Source of the DNA: Methanotorris formicicus Mc-S-70
GTDB lineage: Archaea > AGJL01 > Methanococci > Methanococcales > Methanococcaceae
DNA length: 38,173 nt
Assembly: GCF_000243455.1 (NCBI RefSeq)
Contig: NZ_AGJL01000014.1
Location: forward strand, 1 to 38,173
Reading direction: 5' to 3'
Below, one piece after another: positions 17,249 to 25,101 of this stretch (position 1 is the first letter of the stretch; the number at the start of each line of letters is the position of its first letter). The notes beneath the pieces were generated by a model, which saw only the letters and a list, made by a program, of their open reading frames with translations, made no database searches and was not told the origin of the DNA. A program made the translations under genes and the position numbers.

Positions 17249-17809
17249 ATGATGCTTTACGTTCCATACTTAGTTTTTGAGGTTAATGGGAAAGAATATA
17301 TGATAGATGCCTATTTTTCAAAGAAGCTTGAGAAGATTGAGAGGGTCTCAGCACTAATTAAACCAATAGACAGAGATTTACCAAAAACTGCTAAAAATCA
17401 TCTCCCAATATTATTAAAAGAGAATGAATTGGAAGAATTTTTAAAAAAATTATTTGTTGAAGTTTATGAACAATCTGGAGAGAGATTGAATGCAAGATTA
17501 AAACATATGAGAAGATGGAACATATTTAGATTTATAGGCATTCCTGTAGGATTTTTAAGACATATAAAGAGAGAAGAAGATCTTGCAAAAGAAAATAGGG
17601 AGACAATGTTATCCTTAGCTATATTAAGAAAAATCCTTGACATTAAAAATCCAGAAGACATAAACAGCATAAAAATAACTGCAAAATACTACCTCTACTA
17701 TAAAATTGAAATTAAAGGCAACCAAATTTTTAATGAGAAGGGAAAAGATATCATATACACTCAACTCCTTGAGATTGATAACGGATTTAAAAAATCCTTT
17801 AATATTTAG
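17249..17809 (+). CDS. Unknown protein (186 aa)
   Basis: I do not recognise this family. GAGGTAGAATT precedes ATGATG, and codon use matches the neighbours, so it is probably a real gene. The N-terminus YVPYLVFEVNGKEYMIDAYF looks like paired beta strands. A basic central part (RLKHMRRWNIFRFIGIPVGF) has a short hydrophobic stretch, followed by a helical region with EDLAKENRETMLSLAILRKI. No signal peptide and no convincing full membrane helix. The last 11 bases overlap the end of oppF, which comes from the other strand. It sits just downstream of the beta-propeller remnant, in a region that has been rearranged. Confidence 0.7.
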   Translation: MMLYVPYLVFEVNGKEYMIDAYFSKKLEKIERVSALIKPIDRDLPKTAKNHLPILLKENELEEFLKKLFVEVYEQSGERLNARLKHMRRWNIFRFIGIPVGFLRHIKREEDLAKENRETMLSLAILRKILDIKNPEDINSIKITAKYYLYYKIEIKGNQIFNEKGKDIIYTQLLEIDNGFKKSFNI

Positions 17810-18773
17810 CATAAAGCCAGCAAGCAACGTAGTGGTTTTTCTCAACTTCAATCATTGGAGGTTCTTTCTCTCTGCAGATGTCTTTTACATAAGGACATCT
17901 TGGATGAAACCTACAACCACTTGGAGGATTAATTGGACTTGGTGGCTCTCCTTTAACAATCTTACGTTTTGCTTTAAGTTCTTTAGCAATTTCTGGGTTT
18001 GGAACTGGAATGGAGGAGAGGAGCATCTGGGTGTATGGGTGGAGAGGATTTTCAAAGATACTCTCTGAAGAACCAAGCTCAACGAGCTTTCCAAGATACA
18101 TAACACCCATTCTATGGCTCATATACTTAACAACAGCCAAATCGTGTGAGATAAAGAGATATGCAAATCCATACTCTTTCTGTAAATCCTTGAGGATGTT
18201 TAAGATATTTGCCTGAACTGAAACATCCAACGCAGACGTTGGTTCATCAAGCACAATGAACTCTGGTTTTAATGCCAAAATCCTTGCCAAAGAAATCCTC
18301 TGCCTTTGTCCTCCACTGAACTCATGTGGATATCTATAAAGATGGCTCTCATTCAAACCAACACTCTCCAATAGATTTATAACAAACTCTTCTGGATTGT
18401 CTACCTCAATACCATGAAATCTAACTGGCTCCATGATGATTTGAAAGACCGTCTGTCTTGGGTTTAGAGATGAGTATGGGTCTTGAAACATTATTTGAGC
18501 TTTCCTTCTAAACCATTTTAGCTCATTGCCTTTAAGTTTCACCACATCTTTGCCTTTAAATAGTATCTCCCCAGCACTTGGCTCTATTAAACAAAGAATT
18601 GCCCTTCCAGTTGTTGTTTTACCACAACCACTCTCCCCAACTAATCCAAACGTCTCTCCTCTATATATATCAAAGCTTATGTCATCAACTGCCTTAACAA
18701 ATCCTTTTGTAGAGAACAATCCCTTTATAGGAAAGTATTTTTTCAGATGTTTAACTTCCAATACTTTTTCCAT
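17799..18773 (-). CDS. Oligopeptide-type ABC transporter ATP-binding protein, OppF/DppF
   Basis: A 324-residue ATPase of the peptide/nickel ABC import family. Walker A is GLVGESGCGKTTTGRA near residue 44, signature SGGQRQRISLARIL near 155, Walker B FIVLDEPTSALD, and H-switch ISHDLAVV. The C-terminal oligo_HPY tail has SGCRFHPRCPYVKDIC, specific for OppD/OppF. Such proteins energise uptake of peptides or nickel together with OppD, two permeases and a binding protein. Here none of those partners is intact in the window: upstream is only the tail of an OppD fused to a Mop domain. The gene itself looks complete, with GGTGAAATT before the ATG; whether it still works with permeases elsewhere is unknown. 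Confidence 0.9.
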   Translation of the reverse strand: MEKVLEVKHLKKYFPIKGLFSTKGFVKAVDDISFDIYRGETFGLVGESGCGKTTTGRAILCLIEPSAGEILFKGKDVVKLKGNELKWFRRKAQIMFQDPYSSLNPRQTVFQIIMEPVRFHGIEVDNPEEFVINLLESVGLNESHLYRYPHEFSGGQRQRISLARILALKPEFIVLDEPTSALDVSVQANILNILKDLQKEYGFAYLFISHDLAVVKYMSHRMGVMYLGKLVELGSSESIFENPLHPYTQMLLSSIPVPNPEIAKELKAKRKIVKGEPPSPINPPSGCRFHPRCPYVKDICREKEPPMIEVEKNHYVACWLYAKY

Positions 18774-18782
18774 AATTTCACC

Positions 18783-19169
18783 TTAGTAAAGGTGGCAAGC
18801 AACAAAATGTCCATTTTCAATCTCTTTTAGCTCTGGTATCTTTTGTTTGCAGATATCTTTTACGTAGGGACATCTTTGATGAAACCTACAGCCACTCGGA
18901 GGATTTATTAAATTAGGCACAGTCCCTGGAATTGATTCCAAACGTTCTATCTTTGTCAGTAAATTAGGAACTGCCAATGCTACAGATGTTGACTTTATTA
19001 AAACAAAAACATCATCTCCAACTTCAATACCTAAATCATTTAGTGCATCTTTTGTAATAACAGAGATTATTTTTTGGTCTCCTATCTTAACTACAACCTC
19101 TGCCATTACTTGACCAACTTTTATTTCTTCAACAGTTCCTTTTAATTGATTTCTCATACTAACTTTCAT
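18783..19169 (-). CDS. Chimera: Mop (molybdate-binding) domain fused to OppD C-terminus
   Basis: The first 66 residues form one Mop/TOBE domain: MKVSMRNQLKGTVEEIKVGQ, then ISVITKDALNDLGIEVGDDV and FVLIKSTSV, where the KSTSV ending is typical of molbindins that bind molybdate or tungstate oligomers. Residues 67-128 (VPNLLTKIERLESIPGTVPN, then INPPSGCRFHQRCPYV and NGHFVACHLY) are instead the last 60 or so residues of an OppD ATPase; the ATPase core is absent. The join near base 18971 is in frame. It looks like a deletion that removed the end of a mop gene, the genes between, and most of oppD. I start at the ATG at 19169, with GGGTGATAA before it. The Mop domain may still fold and bind oxyanion. 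Confidence 0.8.
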   Translation of the reverse strand: MKVSMRNQLKGTVEEIKVGQVMAEVVVKIGDQKIISVITKDALNDLGIEVGDDVFVLIKSTSVALAVPNLLTKIERLESIPGTVPNLINPPSGCRFHQRCPYVKDICKQKIPELKEIENGHFVACHLY

Positions 19170-19221
19170 TTTATCACCCATAATACTTAACAAATAGTAT
19201 ATTATTATATTATTATATATC

Positions 19222-19251
19222 TTTCGGTATAAGGAAAGTTACTTCCTAATT
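19222..19251 (-). promoter_or_regulatory. Mod-type operator copy 1, before the Mop/OppD chimera
   Basis: Plus-strand TTTCGGTATAAGGAAAGTTA followed by CTTCCTAATT. It contains the imperfect dyad TATAAGGAA-N6-TTCCTAATT and matches two copies in front of modA. On the minus strand it lies just upstream of the TATA-like GATATATAATAA that would serve the chimera gene. It overlaps the stop codon of modC. Confidence 0.6.
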
Positions 19252-20285
19252 ACAACAGAAGATGATATAGATGCCTTCACGACCATTCCTTTTTTTAATC
19301 CCATTCTATATGCCTTAGATTTCATCAACTCACAGGTTAAATATACACCACCAACATCAACGATTGCCTCAACTGTTGATAAACTTAGTTGATAAACATC
19401 GACAACCTCTACCTCAAAGACGTTATTGTTTCTAAGGTGATAACGACATCCTCTCCCATCACCAACCAATACAATATCCTCCGGCCTTATGGCTAATGTT
19501 GCATCCCCACATTCATACCCACCATCAAGATAAATATCTAAATCTCCCTCAAAAATGTATGAGTCATCTTCTTTCTTAATTTTGCCTTTAAGAAAGTTCT
19601 TGTATCCAACAAATCTTGCTACAAATTCATTTTTTGGCTTGTTTAGTATTTCCTCAACGTCACCATATTGTTCTATCCTACCATTTCTTATTATTGCCAT
19701 CCTCTTTGCCAAAGCGATAGCCTCAATAAAATCATGCGTTACATGTATAAACGTTAAATCTGAATCCCCATAAATTCTTTTAAGTTCAAGTATGAGATTT
19801 TCATGGTTTAATCTATCCAAAGAATTTAAGGGTTCATCAAGAAGAATAATTTCAGGTTCTACAACTAAAGCCCTTGCTAATGCAACCCTCTGCTGTTCTC
19901 CCATGCTCAACGTCTCTGGTTTTCTATTTAGGAGGTGCTCTATACCCAATGATTTACTAACCTCCCTAACTTTTTCTTCTCTAATTTTTCTATCTTTAAT
20001 ACCATAGCCAATATTGTCCTTCACACTCAAATGTGGGAAGAGATATTTTCCATGACACATGACAATTTTTCTCTCACATATGGGCTTGTTTGTTATATCT
20101 TCTCCATTTAAGATTATTCTTCCGCTATCTGGCTTTCTAAATCCCGCTATTATTTCTAAGAGTGTTGTTTTTCCGCTTCCACTTAAACCAAGGAATACGA
20201 AATAATCTTTTTTCCTTATTTCAAGGTTGTCTATTTCAAGGGTGAAGTAGGCAAGTTTCTTCTTTAAATTTTCTATTTTTAGCAT
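19239..20285 (-). CDS. modC: Molybdate/tungstate ABC transporter ATP-binding protein
   Basis: A 348-residue ABC ATPase. Walker A is FLGLSGSGKTTLLEIIAG near residue 32, signature TLSMGEQQRVALARAL, Walker B IILLDEPLNSLD, and H-switch VTHDFIEAI. The C-terminal third is a TOBE-like regulatory region (TLAIRPEDIVLVGDG, VFEVEVVDVYQLS). This is the ModC/WtpC arrangement for high-affinity uptake of molybdate or tungstate, needed for formylmethanofuran dehydrogenase and other Mo/W enzymes of methanogens. It begins 2 bases after the DUF364 gene stops, at the end of the modA-modB-DUF364-modC operon. Mo and W specificity cannot be told apart from the sequence alone. Confidence 0.88.
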   Translation of the reverse strand: MLKIENLKKKLAYFTLEIDNLEIRKKDYFVFLGLSGSGKTTLLEIIAGFRKPDSGRIILNGEDITNKPICERKIVMCHGKYLFPHLSVKDNIGYGIKDRKIREEKVREVSKSLGIEHLLNRKPETLSMGEQQRVALARALVVEPEIILLDEPLNSLDRLNHENLILELKRIYGDSDLTFIHVTHDFIEAIALAKRMAIIRNGRIEQYGDVEEILNKPKNEFVARFVGYKNFLKGKIKKEDDSYIFEGDLDIYLDGGYECGDATLAIRPEDIVLVGDGRGCRYHLRNNNVFEVEVVDVYQLSLSTVEAIVDVGGVYLTCELMKSKAYRMGLKKGMVVKASISSSVVIRK

Positions 20286-20287
20286 AT

Positions 20288-20995
20288 TTATCTACCTAAC
20301 ATGCAGAATCTCTCAACTCCTAATATTTTAGCCATTCCAGCAATTGTTGTTCCATAGAAGATAATTCTTTTGTTATATTTTTTAGCCAACTCCCAAATTT
20401 CTTCAAATGTCCCATTTGCTATTGTTGAGCCAGTAGCTAAAACTACATCTGAATTTTTTATTAGCTCTTCATTATATTCCCCATGGATAATTTTAGCCCC
20501 ATATTTTATTTTTCCGACATTCTCTGGATTTAAATCGCTGACTATAACGTTCTCTGCTCCAAACTGACTAACAATTTCTTTAACAAATGCTGGCTGAAAA
20601 CCAATAATTCCGATTTTTTTAATGTTTTCATTTTTTAACATCTTGGCAAGTTCTTTTGCACATTTCTCTGGCTCATCTCCACTACAATGTATTGTTCTAT
20701 CAATCAAACCCAAGTATCTCATTATTGCATTTAATGTTGCAACAACTGCAGGATTGTTTCCATTCTCAATAACTTCTTTAACAGTTCCTTCAAATTCCAC
20801 AGGTTCATCTGTAAACGCATCTCCTCCACATCCTTTAAAATTAGCCCTTAACAAAATCTCCTTCCCACTCATTAAAGGATAATCCTTTATTCTTGATGTT
20901 TCAAGTTTTGTGTCTGATATTTTAATCTCAACTACCTCATTTAGAAGGTTATTCTCCTCTACAAGGTTTTTTAGCATCTCCCTAACATTCACCAT
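20288..20995 (-). CDS. DUF364 family, putative metal-chelating Rossmann-like protein
   Basis: A 235-residue protein of the DUF364 family, described as a putative heavy-metal chelation domain. Visible blocks: MSGKEILLRANFKGCGGDAF near the N-terminus, NPAVVATLNAIMRYLGL, DRTIHCSGDEPEKCAKEL, IGIIGFQPAFVKEI (Rossmann-like strand and loop), VLATGSTIANGTFEEIW, and FYGTTIAGMAKILGV. The start at 20995 has GGGTG correctly spaced; the frame extends 3 codons to a GTG inside that site. It overlaps the end of modB by 14 bases and abuts modC, so it is part of the molybdate/tungstate operon. The likely role is handling of the metal or its complex (inference from context). Confidence 0.82.
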   Translation of the reverse strand: MVNVREMLKNLVEENNLLNEVVEIKISDTKLETSRIKDYPLMSGKEILLRANFKGCGGDAFTDEPVEFEGTVKEVIENGNNPAVVATLNAIMRYLGLIDRTIHCSGDEPEKCAKELAKMLKNENIKKIGIIGFQPAFVKEIVSQFGAENVIVSDLNPENVGKIKYGAKIIHGEYNEELIKNSDVVLATGSTIANGTFEEIWELAKKYNKRIIFYGTTIAGMAKILGVERFCMLGR

Positions 20996-21782
20996 ATTTT
21001 CCACCCTCCAAATTTACTACAAATTTTATTAAGGATATAACCAATACAGCAATTGCTATATGGATTGTTGCAATTGCAAGTGCAAGTTCTATATTTCCAA
21101 TAGAAACATTTAAAAATACCGCAATTGGTAATGTTTCTGTTTTCATTTTTGTTGCTCCAGCAAGCATCAATGTTGCTCCAAACTCTCCAATAGCCCTTGC
21201 CCATCCAAGGATTGTTCCAGCAATAATACCACTCTTTGCAAGAGGGAGTGTTATTTTTAAGAAACTCTCTAATTTGGTAGAGCCCAGACTTTGTGCTATA
21301 TATTCATATTTTACATCTATGCCCTCAAATACTGCCCTTGTTGTTCTAATGATAAATGGTGTTGCTATAAAGAACTGAGCAATTATAATCCCATTTTGCG
21401 TAAAGATTATATTAACAATGTTTTCTGTTATAAACTTTCCAATGGTTGTATTTCCAAAGAATATGAGTAATCCAAAACCAGATACGAGAGGAGGCAATAG
21501 AACGGGTAAATTTATCAAACTGTCTATAATTTCCTTACCTCTGAAGTTATATCTTGCAAGTGCATACGCTGATGGAACACCTACGATAAGTGCAAGAAAT
21601 ATTGCAATGAATGAGCATTTGATACTCAATAATATGGCAAATCTAACCTCCTCTGATTGAATTGCGTTAAGTAGAGTTTCTATTGAAATCTTTCCAAGTA
21701 TGGAAACTATCACAGAAAGAATAATAAATAGAAAAAGCATCAATGTAGTGAGTGATACATATTTTAAACTTTTCTGATTCAT
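20982..21782 (-). CDS. modB: Molybdate/tungstate ABC transporter permease
   Basis: Inner permease of the Mod/Wtp importer, 266 residues with about six membrane segments. It opens with a hydrophobic helix (TLMLFLFIILSVIVSIL), then VPSAYALARYNFRGKE, LPVLLPPLVSGFGLLI, and the EAA loop AQSLGSTKLESFLKITLPLA followed by GWARAIGEFGATLMLAGA, a hallmark of ModB/WtpB. The start ATG at 21782 overlaps the end of modA by about one codon, with GAGGTGA inside the modA 3' end as ribosome binding site; a TTG three codons upstream is less likely. Typical translational coupling of binding protein and permease. Confidence 0.92.
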   Translation of the reverse strand: MNQKSLKYVSLTTLMLFLFIILSVIVSILGKISIETLLNAIQSEEVRFAILLSIKCSFIAIFLALIVGVPSAYALARYNFRGKEIIDSLINLPVLLPPLVSGFGLLIFFGNTTIGKFITENIVNIIFTQNGIIIAQFFIATPFIIRTTRAVFEGIDVKYEYIAQSLGSTKLESFLKITLPLAKSGIIAGTILGWARAIGEFGATLMLAGATKMKTETLPIAVFLNVSIGNIELALAIATIHIAIAVLVISLIKFVVNLEGGKYGEC

Positions 21783-21783
21783 T

Positions 21784-22563
21784 TCACTCAATCACCTCAA
21801 ATCCATATTTTTTAAACACATCTTTCCCCTCAGTTAAAACGAAGTTGTAAAACCTCTCTGCATTTTCTTTATTTTTTGTGGTTTTTAGTATGGCAATTGG
21901 AACTGTTTTTATAACATTATATTTTGGATTTATTGGGATGATATCGACTTTATCTTTGTTTTCAACTGCATCAGCCCTCCAAATCACTGCAGCATCTGCC
22001 TGTCCTTCAATAGCATACAACAAAACTTGCTTTACAGTTGCTCCCTTAACAACAACATTTTTATTTATTTTTTCTGAAATTCCAGGATTGTATTTCTCTG
22101 CCTTTTTAAGAATCTTTTTAAATGTCTTACCAATTGCTATATTCTCATCACCCAAGGCAACTTTAACCCCAGGTTTTCCCAAATCCTCAAGGCAAGTTAT
22201 ATTCTTTGGATTTCCTTTTTGAACTACAATAACTGGAATATGTTTGGTAAAGTTTTTGTATTCTAATATATAACCTCTTTTCTCAAGTTCTTTGAGGTAA
22301 AAATGTGCTCCTGGCATGAATATATCTCCTTCATTTGATGCTAAAATTTTTGAATAGAGATAACCACTTCCAGCGTAGTCGTATTCAACTTTTATTCCAT
22401 ATTTTTTTTCAAACATCTTTCCAATTTCATCCATGGGCTTTTGCATTCCAGCCCCAACATAGGCGTGTATTACCTCTTCTTTTGTTTCAGATTTTTGCAT
22501 ACATCCAGACGCCAAAACTATTCCTACAATCAACAATCCAAATATCGCTATTTTTTTATCCAT
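21784..22563 (-). CDS. modA: Molybdate/tungstate-binding lipoprotein
   Basis: Extracellular substrate-binding protein of the ABC importer, 259 residues. The N-terminus has a signal with lipobox (IFGLLIVGIVLASGC, Cys21), so the protein is lipid-anchored. The mature part has the ModA features HAYVGAGMQKPMDEIGKMF, EYDYAGSGYLYSKI (oxyanion-binding Ser/Gly), GDIFMPGAHFYL, VALGDENIAIGKTFKKIL, and GQADAAVIWRADA. Length and order match ModA/WtpA. It is the first gene of the operon, transcribed divergently from a metallo-beta-lactamase gene; the gap carries two operator-like repeats and three TATA boxes facing modA. Confidence 0.92.
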   Translation of the reverse strand: MDKKIAIFGLLIVGIVLASGCMQKSETKEEVIHAYVGAGMQKPMDEIGKMFEKKYGIKVEYDYAGSGYLYSKILASNEGDIFMPGAHFYLKELEKRGYILEYKNFTKHIPVIVVQKGNPKNITCLEDLGKPGVKVALGDENIAIGKTFKKILKKAEKYNPGISEKINKNVVVKGATVKQVLLYAIEGQADAAVIWRADAVENKDKVDIIPINPKYNVIKTVPIAILKTTKNKENAERFYNFVLTEGKDVFKKYGFEVIE

Positions 22564-22637
22564 ATTCTCCCTCAGATGTTAATGTAAGTTGTTACATTTT
22601 GTATGGAATAGTAATGTGTATCGATTATCGCCAGAAC

Positions 22638-22648
22638 TTATATATAAA
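22638..22648 (-). promoter_or_regulatory. modA: TATA box nearest modA
   Basis: On the minus strand AAAAATTTATATATAAG is a good archaeal promoter core about 75 bp upstream of the modA start. Unlike the two TATA boxes further upstream it is not joined to the repeated dyad. Confidence 0.45.
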
Positions 22649-22701
22649 TTTTTGAGTTTTGGTAAAATTGTTAAATACTACAACAATATATTATATAAAT
22701 T

Positions 22702-22731
22702 TTTCGGTAATCGGAAACTTCTTTCCGTATT
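22702..22731 (-). promoter_or_regulatory. Mod-type operator copy 2, before modA
   Basis: Plus-strand TTTCGGTAATCGGAAACTTC followed by TTTCCGTATT. The dyad core is TCGGAA-N6-TTCCGT. On the minus strand it is directly followed by CCGAAA and the TATA box TTTATATAA, so the site sits just upstream of BRE and TATA of a modA promoter. Confidence 0.62.
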
Positions 22732-22756
22732 TGTGATAGAAAATTATATATAAACC

Positions 22757-22786
22757 TTTCGGCATAAGGAAATATACTTCCGTATG
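22757..22786. promoter_or_regulatory. Mod-type operator copy 3, between modA and the divergent gene
   Basis: Plus-strand TTTCGGCATAAGGAAATATA followed by CTTCCGTATG. The best dyad of the three: CATAAGGAA-N6-TTCCGTATG with one mismatch. On the minus strand it precedes CCGAAAGG and TTTATATATAA, facing modA. On the plus strand it precedes TGTATAAATT, a TATA box for the metallo-beta-lactamase gene, so it could control both directions. Confidence 0.62.
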
Positions 22787-22854
22787 ATGTATAAATTTAA
22801 TAATAATTATAATATAATGAATGATGATATTATAATCATATTTGGGGTGGTATT

Positions 22855-23472
22855 ATGATAAAACTTCTATACAAGGGAGAGTTGATAAGGGAAGATGAAA
22901 CCATAAGGAAAGCCTCATCCTCAGTAACTTTAATTCAAACTGAAAACCATAATATAATAGTAGATACTTCAACTAAAGATAAAAGGGAATTGATAATTGA
23001 AGAACTAAAAAAATTAAACTTAGAACCAAAAGATATTGATGTTGTTATAAATACCCATAGACATTACGACCACATAGAGAACAACGACCTATTTGAAAAT
23101 GCAGTAGTTTATGCCTCACCACAAGAATGTATAAATGAGTGTTTAGGATGCAAACTATACTCAGGAAGTGATGAAGTCAACGAATTTGAACCAATTGAAA
23201 AATTTAGGGATGATGAAGTAATTATACTAAAAACCCCCGGACATACATGGGGGAGTATATCTGTAGTTTATGGGAACTATATTGTTGCCGGAGATGCAGT
23301 TCCATTAAAAGATAATGCCCTATTAGATATCCCTCCAGCAGTTAGAGTTGATTATAGGTCAGCAAAAGGTAGTTTAAGAAGAATAAAACTGCTAAAAAAG
23401 AATATCATAACCGGGCATGATGGGATTGTCTATATCAGTATAACATCCAATAATACTGATGAATCATTCTAA
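22855..23472 (+). CDS. Metallo-beta-lactamase-fold hydrolase
   Basis: A 205-residue single-domain protein. Zinc ligands are visible in order: INTHRHYDHIEN (HxHxDH) near residue 65, TPGHTWGS, VAGDAVP, and a final ITGHDGIV. These agree with the metallo-beta-lactamase fold but do not fix the substrate; glyoxalase II-like thioester or phosphodiester hydrolysis are options. GGGGTGGTATT precedes the ATG. It is divergent from modA and shares its regulatory region. It overlaps the end of herA by 9 bases. Confidence 0.88.
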   Translation: MIKLLYKGELIREDETIRKASSSVTLIQTENHNIIVDTSTKDKRELIIEELKKLNLEPKDIDVVINTHRHYDHIENNDLFENAVVYASPQECINECLGCKLYSGSDEVNEFEPIEKFRDDEVIILKTPGHTWGSISVVYGNYIVAGDAVPLKDNALLDIPPAVRVDYRSAKGSLRRIKLLKKNIITGHDGIVYISITSNNTDESF

Positions 23473-24975
23473 ATCCCCAAATACATCATCGTAAAATTCT
23501 TCCTCATCTTTAGTCATTTTTTCTTTTTCTTCCATTCTTTCTTTCCAGAATTTTATGAAGTCTATATCTTCTCCCCCATAGTTTCCATTGAACTTATTTA
23601 CTTTTACAATTGCTGGTATTTTTATGCAGGGACCTATAATTATTGCCTCTCCAATGTTCAAACTTGTTAACTGCTTAATTAAATCTTCACTTAAATTTTC
23701 TGATGCGTGTTGAACGTGCTTTTGGTCATTTGGTTCAATTAACTTTGAGATTATTAAGTTGCTGCATTGAGATAACGCCTCAGCATCCAATGTCTTTGGT
23801 CTTTGGGATACTAAACAAATCCCTACTCCAAACTTCCTACCTTCCCTTGCTATTCTTGATATGTAGTGTTTTGCTTTTGTTTTTCTATTTTGTGGAACTA
23901 TTAAATGGGCTTCCTCAAATATTAGGAATATTGGTTTTGCTCCATTCCTTCCATTTTCGAGGATGGCTCTTTTTCTGTCGTTTAGGATTTCTTTTGTGAA
24001 ATAGGAGACAATAATATCAACACTGTTCTCATCCAAACTTTCAAGTGGAAGGATGTTTATATGGTGCTCTTTTATTTCATTTATTGGATTGTAGTGGATC
24101 TTTATTAAATCCTTCTTAAATTGGAGTAAATCTTCCAATCTAAAAATTGCCGTCTGGATACTGTCTTTGTCTTTCTTATAGTTCTCATCCTCCATAAAAT
24201 TCTCTAATATGCCAATTATTGCATTTATGTATTCCTCTGCAGAGTTGAAGTCCTTCTCTTTATATTGTTCTTTTATTATTTTTATTGCCTTTCTTATGTA
24301 GGGTCTCTGCTTTGTTGCCTGTGCATCAACACCAGCCAAATCTGCCAAATCACTATCAGAAATATGGAAGATGTTTATTTTTGGTTCGATTACATGTTTT
24401 CTTAATGGGAAATTACATGATTCTATATTCCTATACTCTCCATGCATGTCAAAGACCAAAATGGTACCTCCAATCTTATTTAACTCTTCCATTAATACTG
24501 CAACTGTATTAGATTTCCCCATTCCAGTCATTGCCAATATTGCCAAATGCCTTGAGCAGAGTTTATTCACATCCAAAGAAACTTCAATATCTCTTGTGGC
24601 TAATCTTCCAATGGTTATGTAACTATTTGAAAATATGTCTTTTAGAGTTTCATTGTCTGCTTTATATATTGGTGTTCCTGGTTTTGGTGGGATTTTTGGT
24701 ATCTTTAATTCCTTAATATCCCCTAAAACCTTAATTTTTCCAATTATGTAGTGGGAACTTTCATCATCAAATTTTCTAATCTTTTCTAAATCCTCAATGC
24801 TTAAAATTTCACTTAAAACCATATTTCCTTGGATTGTACTTTCTACCATCCCTAAAACATCTATTCCATCATAACTAACCATCACATAATCTCCAACTTC
24901 TGGTGGATGCTTTGCTAAAAATGTCAATTCATCTGTTCTTGTTTCCCCTATTGTATATCCAATAATCTTTTCCAT
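23464..24975 (-). CDS. herA: HerA-type DNA translocase/helicase
   Basis: Hexameric FtsK/VirB4-like ATPase that, with the nuclease NurA and Mre11-Rad50, processes DNA ends in archaea. The protein has about 503 residues: an N-terminal HAS-barrel (IIGYTIGETRTDELTFL, GDYVMVSY), then an ATPase core with Walker A AMTGMGKSNTVA near residue 153, Walker B ILVFDMHGEY, PIFLIFEEAH and a downstream arginine-containing SRIAREGRKFG and SQRPKTLD. The ATG at 24975 follows GTGGTAATC; the longer frame starts at a GTG three codons earlier. NurA, Mre11 and Rad50 are not adjacent, unlike many archaea, so it may be a paralogue of the main HerA. Confidence 0.88.
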   Translation of the reverse strand: MEKIIGYTIGETRTDELTFLAKHPPEVGDYVMVSYDGIDVLGMVESTIQGNMVLSEILSIEDLEKIRKFDDESSHYIIGKIKVLGDIKELKIPKIPPKPGTPIYKADNETLKDIFSNSYITIGRLATRDIEVSLDVNKLCSRHLAILAMTGMGKSNTVAVLMEELNKIGGTILVFDMHGEYRNIESCNFPLRKHVIEPKINIFHISDSDLADLAGVDAQATKQRPYIRKAIKIIKEQYKEKDFNSAEEYINAIIGILENFMEDENYKKDKDSIQTAIFRLEDLLQFKKDLIKIHYNPINEIKEHHINILPLESLDENSVDIIVSYFTKEILNDRKRAILENGRNGAKPIFLIFEEAHLIVPQNRKTKAKHYISRIAREGRKFGVGICLVSQRPKTLDAEALSQCSNLIISKLIEPNDQKHVQHASENLSEDLIKQLTSLNIGEAIIIGPCIKIPAIVKVNKFNGNYGGEDIDFIKFWKERMEEKEKMTKDEEEFYDDVFGDLE

Positions 24976-25101
24976 GATTACCACTTAACTTAAAATTTTA
25001 AACCATAAGCATTATTGAAAAGATTTATAACAAAATATTAAATACATCATCTGTAAAAATTTATGTATAACTGGTTTTTAAAATTTGGGTTAGTGATGTG
25101 C

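Noticed and set aside
22820-22840. C-box-like ATGATGA that could begin a C/D guide RNA
   Set aside because: No CTGA D box or C'/D' pair at a proper distance on the same strand.
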